Source: Mycobacterium sp. 852002-51961_SCH5331710 (GTDB taxonomy: Bacteria > Actinomycetota > Actinomycetes > Mycobacteriales > Mycobacteriaceae). From it: DNA of 64,000 nucleotides. The stretch lies in NCBI RefSeq assembly GCF_001665535.1, contig NZ_LZSQ01000117.1, forward strand, positions 104,329-168,328. Reading direction: 5' to 3'. The position numbers were made by a program, and so were the translations under genes. Shown in pieces: positions 15,631-24,825 of this stretch (position 1 is its first letter; each line of letters starts with the position of its first letter). The notes beneath the pieces were generated by a model, which searched no databases, was not told where the DNA came from, and saw only the letters and a list, made by a program, of their open reading frames with translations.

Positions 15631-17310
15631 CTAGACCTCGATGACCGTCGGTACGATCATCGGCTGACGCCGGTAGACCTCGCCTACCCATTTGCCGACG
15701 GCGCGCCGTGACGCCTGTGCGATGCGGTTGATGTCGGTGACCCGTTCGGCGACAAGCGCTTCGAGCGCTTCCTCCACCTTGCGGATGGCGGGTTCGAGGG
15801 CCTTGGGATCCTCGGAGAAGCCGCGGGAATGCAGATGCGGTGCGGCCGCGGGCTTTCCGGTGCCGCGCTGGAGGACGACGGTAATGCCGATGAATCCGGA
15901 TGAGAGCGTGAGCCGTTCGCCGACGACGGCGTCGCCGACATCGCCGGTGATCAGTCCGTCGACGAACATCTTGCCGGTCGGCACCGCGCCGGCGATCGAC
16001 GCTCGGCCGGCCATTAGATCGACACTGACGCCGTTCTCGGCCAGCACGATGTTCTCCTCCGGCACCCCGGTGCGGGCGGCCAGACCGGCGTTGGCCCGCA
16101 GCATCCGCCAGGTGCCGTGCACGGGCATCACGTTGCGCGGCCGAACGCCGTTGTAGAGGAACAACAGCTCGCCGGCGTAGGCATGCCCCGAGACATGGAC
16201 GCGCACTTGGGCATTGGTGACGACGCGCGCACCGATCTTCGCCAGCGCATCGAGCACGCCGAAGATCGCCTCCTCGTTGCCCGGTATCTGTGACGACGAC
16301 ATGATGATGAGGTCGCCCGCGGTCAGGGTGATGCTGCGGTGCTCACCGCGCGACATCCGCGACAGCGCCGCCATCGGCTCGCCCTGTGTTCCGGTGGTGA
16401 CCAGCACGACGCGTTCGGGCGCCATCATCTCGGCGGCGCCGATGTCGATGATGTCGTCGTCGTTCTGCAGCGTGAGATAGCCGAGTTCCTTCGCGATCCC
16501 CATGTTGCGGACCATCGACCGGCCGACGAACGCAACCTTGCGGCCGAGCGCCACCGACGCGTCGATGATCTGTTGCACGCGACCGACATTGGAGGCGAAG
16601 CAAGCCACGATGACGCGTCCTTGGGCGCTGCGGATCAGCCGGTGCATGTTCGGGCCGATCTCGCTCTCCGACGGTCCGACGCCGGGGATCTCGGCGTTGG
16701 TCGAGTCGCACAGGAACAGATCGACGCCCGCGTCGCCGAGTCGCGACATCCCGGGCAGGTCGGTGGGCTTCCCGTCGGGCGGCGACTGGTCGAGCTTGAT
16801 GTCGCCGGTGTGCAGGACCGTCCCGGCACCGGTGTGGATCGCGATGGCCAGGCAGCCGGGTATCGAGTGGTTGACCGCGAAGTACTCGCACTCGAACACG
16901 CCGTGTCGCGAGCTCTGGCCCTCGTCGACCTCGACGAAGACCGGCTTGATCCGGTGTTCGCGGCACTTCTCGGCCACCAGCGCCAGGGTGAACTTCGACC
17001 CGACGACCGGAATGTCGTGACGCAGCTTGAGCAGGAACGGGATTGCGCCGATGTGGTCCTCGTGGGCGTGAGTGAGCACCAGGGCTTCGACGTCGTCGAG
17101 CCGGTCCTGGACGAGGCGCAGGTCGGGCAGGATCAGGTCGACGCCGGGCTCGTCGTGCGTCGGGAACAGCACCCCGCAGTCGACGATCAGCAGCCGGCCC
17201 AGATGCTCGAAAACGGTCATGTTCCGGCCGATTTCGCTGATTCCGCCCAGCGCAGTGACCCGTAGTCCGCCTGGGGCCAGTGGCCCCGGTGGTCTGAGTT
17301 CTTCGTTCAC
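15631..17310 (-). CDS. rnj: Ribonuclease J (Rv2752c-like)
   Basis: A 559-residue metallo-beta-lactamase/beta-CASP ribonuclease with 5'-3' exo- and endonuclease activity in rRNA maturation and mRNA decay. The zinc motif HAHEDHIG is at residues 81-88, with a preceding DCG strand and the later CDSTNAE and PVHGTWR motifs. It starts at a GTG that overlaps the dapA stop by one base, so dapA-rnj are translated in tandem. Length equals that of the mycobacterial family. Confidence 0.95.
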   Translation of the reverse strand: MNEELRPPGPLAPGGLRVTALGGISEIGRNMTVFEHLGRLLIVDCGVLFPTHDEPGVDLILPDLRLVQDRLDDVEALVLTHAHEDHIGAIPFLLKLRHDIPVVGSKFTLALVAEKCREHRIKPVFVEVDEGQSSRHGVFECEYFAVNHSIPGCLAIAIHTGAGTVLHTGDIKLDQSPPDGKPTDLPGMSRLGDAGVDLFLCDSTNAEIPGVGPSESEIGPNMHRLIRSAQGRVIVACFASNVGRVQQIIDASVALGRKVAFVGRSMVRNMGIAKELGYLTLQNDDDIIDIGAAEMMAPERVVLVTTGTQGEPMAALSRMSRGEHRSITLTAGDLIIMSSSQIPGNEEAIFGVLDALAKIGARVVTNAQVRVHVSGHAYAGELLFLYNGVRPRNVMPVHGTWRMLRANAGLAARTGVPEENIVLAENGVSVDLMAGRASIAGAVPTGKMFVDGLITGDVGDAVVGERLTLSSGFIGITVVLQRGTGKPAAAPHLHSRGFSEDPKALEPAIRKVEEALEALVAERVTDINRIAQASRRAVGKWVGEVYRRQPMIVPTVIEV

Positions 17311-18212
17311 TACCGCAGCACCGCGGCCGCTCGCATATCGGCGGCCAACGCGTCGAGTTGCACGGGTGTCGCGGGCACCTGGGGCAGCCTCGGATCGCCG
17401 GCGTCGAAGCCCTGCAGCCGCAGCCCCGCCTTCGACAGCGTCACTCCACCGAGCCGGGCCTGGGCGTTGACCAGCGGGCCGAGCGTGACATTGATCTTGC
17501 GGGCCCGCGCGATGTCACCGCATTGGAAGGCGGACAACATCTCTCGCAACTGGCTGGCCGCCAGGTGGCCCCACACACTGACGAAGCCGACGGCGCCCAT
17601 GGCCAGCCAGGGAAGGTTGAGCGCGTCGTCGCCGGAGTAGTACGCCAGGCCCGTCTCGGCGATGACCTGCCCGCCGCCGTGCAGATCGCCCTTGGCGTCC
17701 TTGACCGCCACGATGTTCGGGTGCTCGGCGAGGATGCGCATGGTGTCCCACTGGATCGGCACCACCGACCGCGGCGGGATGTCATAGAGCACGTTCGGCA
17801 GAGGGGTGGCATCCGCCACCGCGGTGAAGTGGGCCAGCAGCCCCTCCTGGGGTGGACGCGAGTAGTACGGCGTCACCACCAACAGCCCGTGCGCGCCCTC
17901 GGCCGCACATGCCTTCGCCAGGTGCACGCTGTGTGCGGTGTCATAGGAACCGGCTCCGACGATGATGCGCGCCCGGTCGCCGACGGCCTCGAGCACCGCC
18001 CGCAGCAGCGCGATCTTCTCGGCATCGGTCGTCGTCGGGGACTCACCGGTGGTCCCGGACAGCACCAGGCCGTCGCAGCCGGCGTCCACCAGCCGGTTCG
18101 CCAACCGGGCCGCGGTTTCGGTGTCCAGCGAGCCGTCGGGCTTGAACGGAGTCACCATCGCGGTCAGCAAGGTGCCCAACCGGGCTGTCACATCGATTCC
18201 GCTGGTGCTCAC
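17310..18212 (-). CDS. dapA: 4-hydroxy-tetrahydrodipicolinate synthase DapA
   Basis: A 300-residue class I aldolase condensing pyruvate with aspartate semialdehyde, the committed step to diaminopimelate and lysine. Seen: GTTGESPTTTDAEK substrate-binding loop, LYDIPPRSV with the catalytic Tyr, and VAVKDAKGD with the Schiff-base Lys. The GTG at 18212 gives the family N-terminus (ARLGTLLTAMVTPF) and length; the long open frame beyond it belongs to thyX on the same strand in another frame. It lies between thyX and rnj, the conserved actinobacterial thyX-dapA-rnj order. Confidence 0.95.
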   Translation of the reverse strand: MSTSGIDVTARLGTLLTAMVTPFKPDGSLDTETAARLANRLVDAGCDGLVLSGTTGESPTTTDAEKIALLRAVLEAVGDRARIIVGAGSYDTAHSVHLAKACAAEGAHGLLVVTPYYSRPPQEGLLAHFTAVADATPLPNVLYDIPPRSVVPIQWDTMRILAEHPNIVAVKDAKGDLHGGGQVIAETGLAYYSGDDALNLPWLAMGAVGFVSVWGHLAASQLREMLSAFQCGDIARARKINVTLGPLVNAQARLGGVTLSKAGLRLQGFDAGDPRLPQVPATPVQLDALAADMRAAAVLR

Positions 18213-18235
18213 GGGGCTCAGATTACTCGCTATGG

Positions 18236-19000
18236 TCACGCTTCCGTGGCCAGAGGTGACGTGGCGACCTCCGTGCCGTCCGAGAGCGTAGAGATCTCGA
18301 AGTCGCTGAACACCTGGGGTGCGACGGCGACCAATTGACGCAGGCACTCGATCGCCAGCCGGCGGATCTCGACGTCGGCGTGTTCGCTGGCCCGCATCGC
18401 GATGAAATGCCGCCACGCGCGGTAGTTGCCGGTGACGACGATGCGGGTCTCGGTGGCGTTCGGCAGCACCGCCCGCGCGGCCTGGCGCGCCTGCTTGCGG
18501 CGCAGCACCCCGAGCTTTTCGCCGGGCTCGTCGCCCCTGAACTTGGCTTCGAGGCGTTCGAGTAGCTCGGTGTAGGCCGCCCGGCTGGCATCGGCGGCCG
18601 CGGAGAACAGCTCGATCAGCTCGGGGTCGTCCTCGATGTCCGGCGGCACCACCACCTGCGCGTCGTGTTCGGGGACGTAGCGCTGCGAGAGCTGCGAGTA
18701 CGAGAAATGTCGGTGGCGGATCAGCTCATGGGTGCAGGAGCGGGAGATTCCGGTGATGTAGAAGGAGACCGACGCGTGCTCGAGCACCGAGAAATGCCCG
18801 ACGTCGATAATGTGGCGGATGTAGGCCGAGTTGGTGGCGGTCCGCGGATTCGGCTTCGACCAGCTCTGATAGCACGCACGCCCGGCGAATTCGACGAGCG
18901 CGGGCCCGCCGTCGGCGTCGGTTTCCCATGGCACGTCCGGCGGCGCGGTGAACTCCGTCTTGGCGATCAGTTGGACGCGCAGCGGCGTGGTCTCGGCCAC
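18236..19000 (-). CDS. thyX: Flavin-dependent thymidylate synthase ThyX
   Basis: A 254-residue FAD- and methylenetetrahydrofolate-dependent enzyme making dTMP. The ThyX signature RHRHFSYSQLSQR lies at residues 95-107, and the C-terminal NYRAWRHFIAMR region forms the dUMP/FAD site. It is the first gene of thyX-dapA-rnj. A classical thyA is also present 2.3 kb away in this window, the dual arrangement typical of mycobacteria, so thymidylate synthesis has both folate-recycling and flavin routes. Confidence 0.96.
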   Translation of the reverse strand: MAETTPLRVQLIAKTEFTAPPDVPWETDADGGPALVEFAGRACYQSWSKPNPRTATNSAYIRHIIDVGHFSVLEHASVSFYITGISRSCTHELIRHRHFSYSQLSQRYVPEHDAQVVVPPDIEDDPELIELFSAAADASRAAYTELLERLEAKFRGDEPGEKLGVLRRKQARQAARAVLPNATETRIVVTGNYRAWRHFIAMRASEHADVEIRRLAIECLRQLVAVAPQVFSDFEISTLSDGTEVATSPLATEA

Positions 19001-19217
19001 GGCTCACCCTAACGCGGGCCGTTCGGTGTTCCGGTGTGCGCGCGGCGGCGCGCCGATTGTGCGGTCAGCTTCGCGACACGGCGCCACGGCGCAGCGGGAT
19101 GCACAAACGAGGCGGGTAGAACATTGGAAATCCAGGTTTTGCAGCCAGACATGCCGGGAACAAATTCGTTCTCAATCGGTGTTACCCAGACGCCGATCTA
19201 GAGAGGGAGTGTGACTG

Positions 19218-19517
19218 ATGGCCACCGATTACGACGCACCCCGTGTGAAGGACACCGACGACACGGTCGACGAATCACTCGAGGCGATCGCCGCCCGGCG
19301 CAGCAAGGTCGACGTCGCGGTGCTCGACGTCGACGATGGTGACGCGGTCGATCCGATCGTCCTGCCCGACATGGACCTGTCCGGCGAGGAGCTCACCGTC
19401 CGGGTGCTGCCGAAGCAGGCCGACGAGTTCACCTGCTCGAGCTGCTTCCTGGTGCAGCACCACAGCCGGCTCGCGCTGCAGTCGGGCGACAAGACGATCT
19501 GCGCCGACTGCGTCTAG
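19218..19517 (+). CDS. DUF4193 family zinc-ribbon-like protein
   Basis: A 99-residue acidic protein with a C-terminal CSSCFLVQHHSRLA...CADC arrangement: two CxxC pairs at residues 74-77 and 95-98 that should bind zinc. The N-terminal 60 residues are Asp-rich and probably disordered. This is the actinobacterial DUF4193 family, of unknown role. A strong ribosome-binding site (GAGAGGGAG) precedes the ATG. The 217-bp gap upstream, to divergent thyX, holds no other gene. Confidence 0.85.
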   Translation: MATDYDAPRVKDTDDTVDESLEAIAARRSKVDVAVLDVDDGDAVDPIVLPDMDLSGEELTVRVLPKQADEFTCSSCFLVQHHSRLALQSGDKTICADCV

Positions 19518-19545
19518 CCGTTCTCTCGCCGGGTGCCGGGTTGCG

Positions 19546-20772
19546 TCAACCGGCCACTCGGCGTAAGTCGTCGGCCAGATCGCCGTTCGCGCCGACCGTA
19601 ACGGTCGACAAGCCGAGCCACGACGCCATCGCGCGCAGTTCGTCGGCCAACGCCGGCGCGACCCGGGACGCCTTTTCGCCCTCCTCCGCAAACGCACCCA
19701 CCACATGCAGCGCGTCATTCGCGCGATCCGCCTTCAGATCGGCCCGCCCCACCAGTTCACCGTCGAGCAGGAACGGCCACACGTAGTACCCGTACTGCCG
19801 CTTCGGCGCAGGTGTGTAGATCTCGATGCGGTACTTGAACCCGCCGAACAGGTGCTCGACGCGCGGCCGGAAGAAGATCAGCGGATCGAACGGACACAGC
19901 AGCGCCGTACCGCGGTCGCGACGCGGAATGGTCTGTCCCGCCCGCAGATACGCGGGTCCCCTCCAGCCGTCGACCTCGACCGGTTCCAGTTCGCCGTCGG
20001 CGACCAGTTTCGCGATCGCGGGCTTCACCTGCGCCGGCGACAGCCGGAAGTAGTCCCGGATGTCCTGTTCGGTGCCGACGCCCAGCGCGCCGGAGGCCCT
20101 CAGCACCAGCTCCCGAATCGCGTCCGCCTCGTCGACCTCGCGCGCGAGCACCTCCGGCGGCAGCACCCGCTCGGACAGGTCGTAGTGCCGCGCGAACCCC
20201 ACCCGCGTGGCCGTCGTCAGCACGCCGGAGGCGAACAGCGCCTCGGTCACCCACTTGGTGTCGCTGCGGTCCCACCACGGACCTTTGCGGCCCCGCTGTT
20301 CTGCGCCCAGGTGCGCCTCGATCTGCCCCGCCGTCGACGGGCCCAGCTCGGTCACCGCGCGGACCACTTCATCGGCCAGCTTGGTGTTCTTCTTGACGAT
20401 CTCCTTGCCCCACCGCCCGTGCGTGTACTCGCGCATCCGCCAGCGCAGCAGCGGCCAGTCGTCGACGGCCATCAACGCCGCCTCGTGCGCCCAGTACTCG
20501 ACCAGCATCCGCGGCGAGCGCGCCGAGTGGCTCCACGCGGCCCTGTCGAGCACATCGCGGTCGTAGGGCCCCAGCCGGCTGAACACCGGCGCGTAATGGG
20601 CGCGCACCGACACCGACACCGAGTCCAGCTGCAACACCTGGATCCGCGAGATCAGCCTGCGCAGGTGTGCCCGCGTGACCGGCCCCCGCGGGCGGGGCTC
20701 GGCGAACCCCTGCGCGGCGACGGCGACACGCCTCGCCTGGTCGGCCGTGAGTCTGGGCGCCACGTCCTTCAT
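19546..20772 (-). CDS. Winged-helix DNA-binding / crosslink-repair glycosylase-like protein (YcaQ, HTH_42 family)
   Basis: A 408-residue member of the HTH_42/YcaQ family, whose E. coli member is a DNA glycosylase that unhooks interstrand crosslinks. The family's catalytic QLDSV motif is visible near residue 45 (VLQLDSVSVSVRAHY), with downstream winged helices and a C-terminal beta-rich domain (residues 290-400). The ATG at 20772 was preferred; a GTG at 20802 would add ten residues. It is transcribed on its own, convergent with the DUF4193 gene. Activity is inferred from the family. Confidence 0.8.
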   Translation of the reverse strand: MKDVAPRLTADQARRVAVAAQGFAEPRPRGPVTRAHLRRLISRIQVLQLDSVSVSVRAHYAPVFSRLGPYDRDVLDRAAWSHSARSPRMLVEYWAHEAALMAVDDWPLLRWRMREYTHGRWGKEIVKKNTKLADEVVRAVTELGPSTAGQIEAHLGAEQRGRKGPWWDRSDTKWVTEALFASGVLTTATRVGFARHYDLSERVLPPEVLAREVDEADAIRELVLRASGALGVGTEQDIRDYFRLSPAQVKPAIAKLVADGELEPVEVDGWRGPAYLRAGQTIPRRDRGTALLCPFDPLIFFRPRVEHLFGGFKYRIEIYTPAPKRQYGYYVWPFLLDGELVGRADLKADRANDALHVVGAFAEEGEKASRVAPALADELRAMASWLGLSTVTVGANGDLADDLRRVAG

Positions 20773-20860
20773 CGTGCCCGACGGCACCGACACCGAGCGC
20801 ACGCTTGTGTACGCATCGCCCGAGTGGGAGCGCCAACAACCGCGCCCTCGGCGAAACCCG

Positions 20861-21349
20861 TCAGCGCCGCCGGTAGCTGTAGAACCGGTAGCGCAGGCCC
20901 GACGCGCTGGTCAACCAGTCGCCCGCCGCGCCGATCCAGGACTCGTCGAGCACCGGGGCCATCACGTCGGCATCCTGGCGCGGGAGGTCGATCTCGATCT
21001 CGGTCACCTCACAGCGCGTCGCGAGCGGCAGGGCCGCCAGGTAGATCTGCGCGCCGCCGATGACCCAGACCGGATCGTCGGTCAGCGCATCCTCCAGCGA
21101 GGCCACCACCTCCGCCCCGTCGGCGGCGTAATCGGGCCGGTGGGTGAGCACCACGTTGCGCCGGCCCGGCAGCGGGCGGACCTTGGCGGGCAGCGACTCC
21201 CACGTCAACCTGCCCATCACGACGGTGTGGCCCATCGTCAGTTCCTTGAACCGCGCCTGGTCCTCGGGCAGGCGCCACGGAATGCCACCGTCGCGGCCGA
21301 TGACGCCCGAGCTCGACTGGGCCCAGATCAGCCCGATCTCAGACCGCAA
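20861..21349 (-). CDS. dfrA: Dihydrofolate reductase
   Basis: A 162-residue DHFR that regenerates tetrahydrofolate. Features: GLIWAQSSSGVIGRDGGIPWRLPED at the N-terminus (conserved IPW and the catalytic Asp in PED), the NADPH motif VVMGRLTWESLP, and VWVIGGAQIYLAAL. The start overlaps the thyA 3' end by 11 bp, so thyA-dfrA are coupled, which makes sense because ThyA converts methylenetetrahydrofolate to dihydrofolate, the DfrA substrate. Confidence 0.96.
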   Translation of the reverse strand: MRSEIGLIWAQSSSGVIGRDGGIPWRLPEDQARFKELTMGHTVVMGRLTWESLPAKVRPLPGRRNVVLTHRPDYAADGAEVVASLEDALTDDPVWVIGGAQIYLAALPLATRCEVTEIEIDLPRQDADVMAPVLDESWIGAAGDWLTSASGLRYRFYSYRRR

Positions 21350-22139
21350 CCGGGGCCTTGATCGCCGGGTGTGGATCGTAGTTGAGGATCGCGATGTCGT
21401 CGTAGGTGTAGTCGAAGATCGAATCCCGCGGCGCGAGAACGAGTTCCGGATACGGGCGTGGGTCGCGGCTGAGTTGCAAGCCCACCTGCTCGATGTGGTT
21501 GTCGTAGATGTGGCAGTCGCCGCCGGTCCAGATGAACTCGCCGACCTCGAGTCCGGCCTGCGCGGCCATCATGTGGGTCAGCAACGCGTAGCTGGCGATG
21601 TTGAACGGCACCCCGAGGAACAGGTCGGCGCTGCGCTGATACAGCTGGCACGACAGCTTGCCGTCGGCGACGTAAAACTGGAAGAACGCGTGGCAGGGCG
21701 GCAGCGCCATCTGCGGGATCTCGCCGACGTTCCAGGCCGAGACGATGTTGCGGCGCGAGTCGGGATCGGTCTTCAGCAGCTCCAGCGCGGCGCTGATCTG
21801 GTCGATGTGCTCGCCCGACGGCGTCGGCCACGACCGCCACTGCACGCCATAGACCGGACCCAGATCGCCTGTCGGAGAAGCCCATTCGTCCCAGATGGTG
21901 ACGCCTCGCTCCTGCAGCCAACGTACGTTCGAGTCGCCGCGCAGGAACCACAGCAGCTCATAGACGATCGACTTCGTGTGCACCTTCTTCGTGGTGATCA
22001 GCGGAAAACCGGCCGTGAGGTCGTAGCGCATCTGGTGGCCGAACACGCTGCGGGTGCCGGTGCCGGTGCGGTCGGACTTGGGGGTGCCACGCTCCATCAC
22101 CAGCCGCAGGAGATCCTCGTAAGGGGTGGCGATCGGCAC
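21339..22139 (-). CDS. thyA: Thymidylate synthase ThyA
   Basis: A 266-residue classical thymidylate synthase. Evidence: GTPKSDRTGTGTRSVFG at the N-terminus, the catalytic region LPPCHAFFQFYV with the nucleophilic Cys, and the dUMP-binding RRNIVSAWN motif. I chose the GTG at 22139 because the next upstream ATG (22184) would overlap the divergent hydrolase gene. First gene of the thyA-dfrA pair. Confidence 0.96.
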   Translation of the reverse strand: MPIATPYEDLLRLVMERGTPKSDRTGTGTRSVFGHQMRYDLTAGFPLITTKKVHTKSIVYELLWFLRGDSNVRWLQERGVTIWDEWASPTGDLGPVYGVQWRSWPTPSGEHIDQISAALELLKTDPDSRRNIVSAWNVGEIPQMALPPCHAFFQFYVADGKLSCQLYQRSADLFLGVPFNIASYALLTHMMAAQAGLEVGEFIWTGGDCHIYDNHIEQVGLQLSRDPRPYPELVLAPRDSIFDYTYDDIAILNYDPHPAIKAPVAV

Positions 22140-22182
22140 GTCGGTCAGCTTACTTCCAGACCGGACGAGTAGAACGGAAGCC

Positions 22183-22923
22183 ATGCCGAGCATCTCCGCG
22201 ACCGTCACGACACCCGACGGCACCTGCCCCGTCACCCTGCACACCCCGAACGGACCCGGGCCGTGGACCGGCGTGGTGATGTACGTCGACGCCGGCGGCG
22301 TCCGCGACACCTTCCAGGAGATGGCCGCACGGCTGGCCGGCTTCGGCCACGCCGTGCTGCTGCCCGACGTGTACTACCGCCACGGCGACTGGGAGCCGTT
22401 CGACATGCGCACCGCGTTCAGCGATCCCAAGCAGCGCAACCGGCTGTTCGGGATGATCTCCTCGATCACCCCCGACATGATGGCCTCCGATGCGGCGGCC
22501 TTCTTCGACTTCCTGCAGTCCCGTCCGGAGGTCAAGGGCGACGCGTTCGGGGTCTGCGGCTACTGCATGGGCGGGCGCACCTCAGTGATCGTCGCCGGGC
22601 GCGTGCCCGACCGGGTCGCCGCGGCGGGGTCGTTCCACGCCAGCGGGCTGGTCACCGACGAGCCCACCAGCCCCCACCTGCTCGCCGACCGGACCAAAGC
22701 GACCGTCTACGTCGCGGGAGCCGAGAACGACCACGGCTTCACGCCCGAGCACGCCGAAACCCTCGACAAGGCGCTGACCGCGGCGAACGTCGCCCACACG
22801 GTGGAGTTCTACCCCGCAGGGCACGGCTTCGCGGTTCCCGACAACGCCCCCTACGACGAAGAAGCCGCCGAGCGGCACTGGATAGCGCTTCAGGAACTGT
22901 TCGAGTCCGCCCTGCCCAATTGA
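22183..22923 (+). CDS. Dienelactone-hydrolase family alpha/beta hydrolase (Rv2765-like)
   Basis: A 246-residue alpha/beta hydrolase of the DLH family. The nucleophile motif is GVCGYCMGGR, using Cys instead of Ser (near residue 126), as in dienelactone hydrolases; the catalytic Asp and His are in ENDHGF and GHGFAVPD. The ATG at 22183 matches the family length. It is divergent from thyA and followed by two hairpins. The substrate is unknown; an aromatic-degradation role is not supported by neighbours. Confidence 0.85.
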   Translation: MPSISATVTTPDGTCPVTLHTPNGPGPWTGVVMYVDAGGVRDTFQEMAARLAGFGHAVLLPDVYYRHGDWEPFDMRTAFSDPKQRNRLFGMISSITPDMMASDAAAFFDFLQSRPEVKGDAFGVCGYCMGGRTSVIVAGRVPDRVAAAGSFHASGLVTDEPTSPHLLADRTKATVYVAGAENDHGFTPEHAETLDKALTAANVAHTVEFYPAGHGFAVPDNAPYDEEAAERHWIALQELFESALPN

Positions 22924-22937
22924 GGCCCAATTGGGCA
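22913..22937 (+). terminator. Hairpin at the end of the dienelactone-hydrolase-like gene
   Basis: TGCCCAAT (22913-22920) pairs exactly with ATTGGGCA (22930-22937) around a 9-nt loop that includes the TGA stop. A second small hairpin (CCCGG 22941-22945 with CCGGG 22954-22958) follows. Together they form a likely intrinsic terminator, without a T-run, before the next gene. Confidence 0.55.
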
Positions 22938-22979
22938 TGACCCGGTACCCGTGCCGGGCCGATACGCGACGATGATCCG

Positions 22980-23903
22980 ATGGACGATCAGGATCCCGGC
23001 GCTCACCCGGACCACGAGGACGTCGGCTCGCGCATCGACCCGGTGCTCGCCCGCAGCTGGCTCCTGGTGAACGGCGCCCACTACGACCGGTTCGCGCCCG
23101 CCGTGCGGTCCCGCGCCGACATCGTCGTGCTGGATATCGAGGACGCGGTGGCGCCGAAGGACAAGACCGCCGCCCGCGACAACGTCGTGCGCTGGCTGAA
23201 CGAGGGAAACACTGACTGGGTCCGCGTCAACGGATTCGGCACGCCGTGGTGGGCCGACGACCTCGACGCACTGGCGAAAACAGCGGTCGGCGGGGTGATG
23301 CTGGCGATGGTCGAATCCGTCGACCACGTCACCGAGACCGCCAACCGGCTGCCCGGGGTGCCGATCGTCGCGTTGGTCGAGACGGCCCGCGGGCTCGAGC
23401 GCATCACCGCCATCGCCGCGGCCAAGGGCACGTTCCGGCTGGCCTTCGGCATCGGCGACTTCCGGCGCGACACCGGCTTCGGCGAGAACCCGACGACGCT
23501 GGCCTATGCGCGGTCGCGGTTCACGATCGCGGCGAAGGCCGCGCACCTGCCGAGCGCGATCGACGGTCCGACGGTCGGTTCGAGCGCGCTCAAGCTCAGC
23601 GAGGCCACGGCGGTGTCCGTCGAGTTCGGCATGACGGGCAAGATCTGCCTGACGCCCGAACAGTGCGCAACCGTCAACGAGGGCCTCTCCCCCTCACCAG
23701 ACGAAATCGCCTGGGCCAAAGAGTTTTTTCTCGAATTCGAACGCGACGGCGGTGAGATCCGCAACGGCTCGGACCTCCCGCGCATCGCGCGCGCGAACAA
23801 GATCCTCGATCTGGCCCGCGCGTACGGCATCGAGGTCTCGGAGTTCGACGACGTCGACGACCCGGCGCACATCCCGGCGCCGTCGGACACGTACCACTAC
23901 TGA
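22980..23903 (+). CDS. HpcH/HpaI aldolase / CitE-like lyase
   Basis: A 307-residue TIM-barrel protein of the citrate lyase beta-subunit (CitE) family. Key parts: SWLLVNGAHYDRF, the metal-site VVLDIEDAVAPKDK, VRVNGFGTPWW, and PIVALVETARGLE with the conserved Glu. Stand-alone CitE-like proteins in mycobacteria act as malyl-CoA or citramalyl-CoA lyases or thioesterases; which one is not resolved here. Its 3' end overlaps by 7 bp that of the convergent membrane-protein gene. Confidence 0.85.
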   Translation: MDDQDPGAHPDHEDVGSRIDPVLARSWLLVNGAHYDRFAPAVRSRADIVVLDIEDAVAPKDKTAARDNVVRWLNEGNTDWVRVNGFGTPWWADDLDALAKTAVGGVMLAMVESVDHVTETANRLPGVPIVALVETARGLERITAIAAAKGTFRLAFGIGDFRRDTGFGENPTTLAYARSRFTIAAKAAHLPSAIDGPTVGSSALKLSEATAVSVEFGMTGKICLTPEQCATVNEGLSPSPDEIAWAKEFFLEFERDGGEIRNGSDLPRIARANKILDLARAYGIEVSEFDDVDDPAHIPAPSDTYHY

Positions 23904-24355
23904 GATCCGTGCCGCCTGCGCACCAGCATCTGCAGTGACCGCAGCAGACCGCGCGCGGCGTAGATGCCCGCGACCACGGTCGCCAGGATCATCACGATGA
24001 ACATCAACAGCCAGTTGGTCCGGTGGTGGTCGACGTTCCACCACACGATCGTGAACAGGATCGCGCACAGGAACACCACGATGTCGCGCCAGTTCCCGCG
24101 ATACGACAGTGCCGCCAGCCGCAGGTCGCGGCTGCGCTCGGCGGCGCTGATCATGTCCTCGATGCGATGGTCGATGCTGGCCTTGAGCCGCGCCTTGAGT
24201 TCGGGTTGGTCGTCGGGGATGCGCTCGAGCAGATCCATGTCCTTGGCGATCATGCCGCGGAAGTCGGGTCCGCGGAGGTTGCCTGCGGCGATGCCCAGCA
24301 GCGCCCCTCCCGCCAGTGGCGCTGCCCCCAAAGCGATTTCGGCGATTCCAGGCAT
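23897..24355 (-). CDS. Small membrane protein, unknown
   Basis: A 152-residue protein: a Gly/Ala-rich hydrophobic N-terminus (residues 5-26), a polar helical middle (30-90), two clear membrane helices (about 92-108 and 116-135), and a basic Arg-rich tail. It begins 3 bp after the stop of the flavodoxin-like gene and is probably the last cistron of dapB operon. No family is recognised. Convergent overlap with the CitE-like gene leaves no room for a terminator. Confidence 0.7.
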   Translation of the reverse strand: MPGIAEIALGAAPLAGGALLGIAAGNLRGPDFRGMIAKDMDLLERIPDDQPELKARLKASIDHRIEDMISAAERSRDLRLAALSYRGNWRDIVVFLCAILFTIVWWNVDHHRTNWLLMFIVMILATVVAGIYAARGLLRSLQMLVRRRHGSQ

Positions 24356-24358
24356 GGG

Positions 24359-24817
24359 CTATTCCTCCATCAGCGTCGCGGCCAGTGTGCCACCGAGCTC
24401 GTAGGCGCGTTCGCGCACACCGGCGTCGATGCCGCCGGTGACCTCCAGCGCATCGGCGGCCTTGGCCAGCGCGAGCCCGGTCGCGAGCTTCTCCACCGCG
24501 TTGACCGCACCGACGGTGTCGTTGTTGCCGTGCACCCACAGCCCGTAGGGCCGGCCGCCGACGTGGTCGAGGCTCGGGTAGTAGACGGTGTCGAAGAAGT
24601 GCTTGAGCGCGCCGCTCATGTATCCGAAGTTCGCGGTCGTCCCGAACAGATAGCCGTCGGCGTCGAGCATGTCGGGCAGGGTGGCGGCCAACGCGGGCCG
24701 CACCACGGTTTCGACGCCCTCGATGTCGGGGTCCTTCGCACCGGCCAGAACGGCCTCGAGCAGCTCGCGGGTGCCCGGCGACGGCGTGTGGTGCACGACC
24801 AGCAGCGTCTTGCTCAT
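24359..24817 (-). CDS. Flavodoxin/NAD(P)H-oxidoreductase-fold protein (Rv2771c-like)
   Basis: A 152-residue flavodoxin-like protein. The N-terminal strand and phosphate loop (KTLLVVHHTPSPGTRELLEAV, partly HTPSPGT) bind FMN; FGTTANFGYMSGALKHFFDT (residues 59-78 region) is the second flavin loop seen in WrbA and multimeric flavodoxins. It probably reduces quinones or another small acceptor. The ATG at 24817 follows a conserved intercistronic sequence (24826-24851) and opens with the flavodoxin strand. Member of dapB-Rv2772c-like-flavodoxin-membrane protein operon. Confidence 0.8.
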   Translation of the reverse strand: MSKTLLVVHHTPSPGTRELLEAVLAGAKDPDIEGVETVVRPALAATLPDMLDADGYLFGTTANFGYMSGALKHFFDTVYYPSLDHVGGRPYGLWVHGNNDTVGAVNAVEKLATGLALAKAADALEVTGGIDAGVRERAYELGGTLAATLMEE

Positions 24818-24825
24818 CGGAGCCC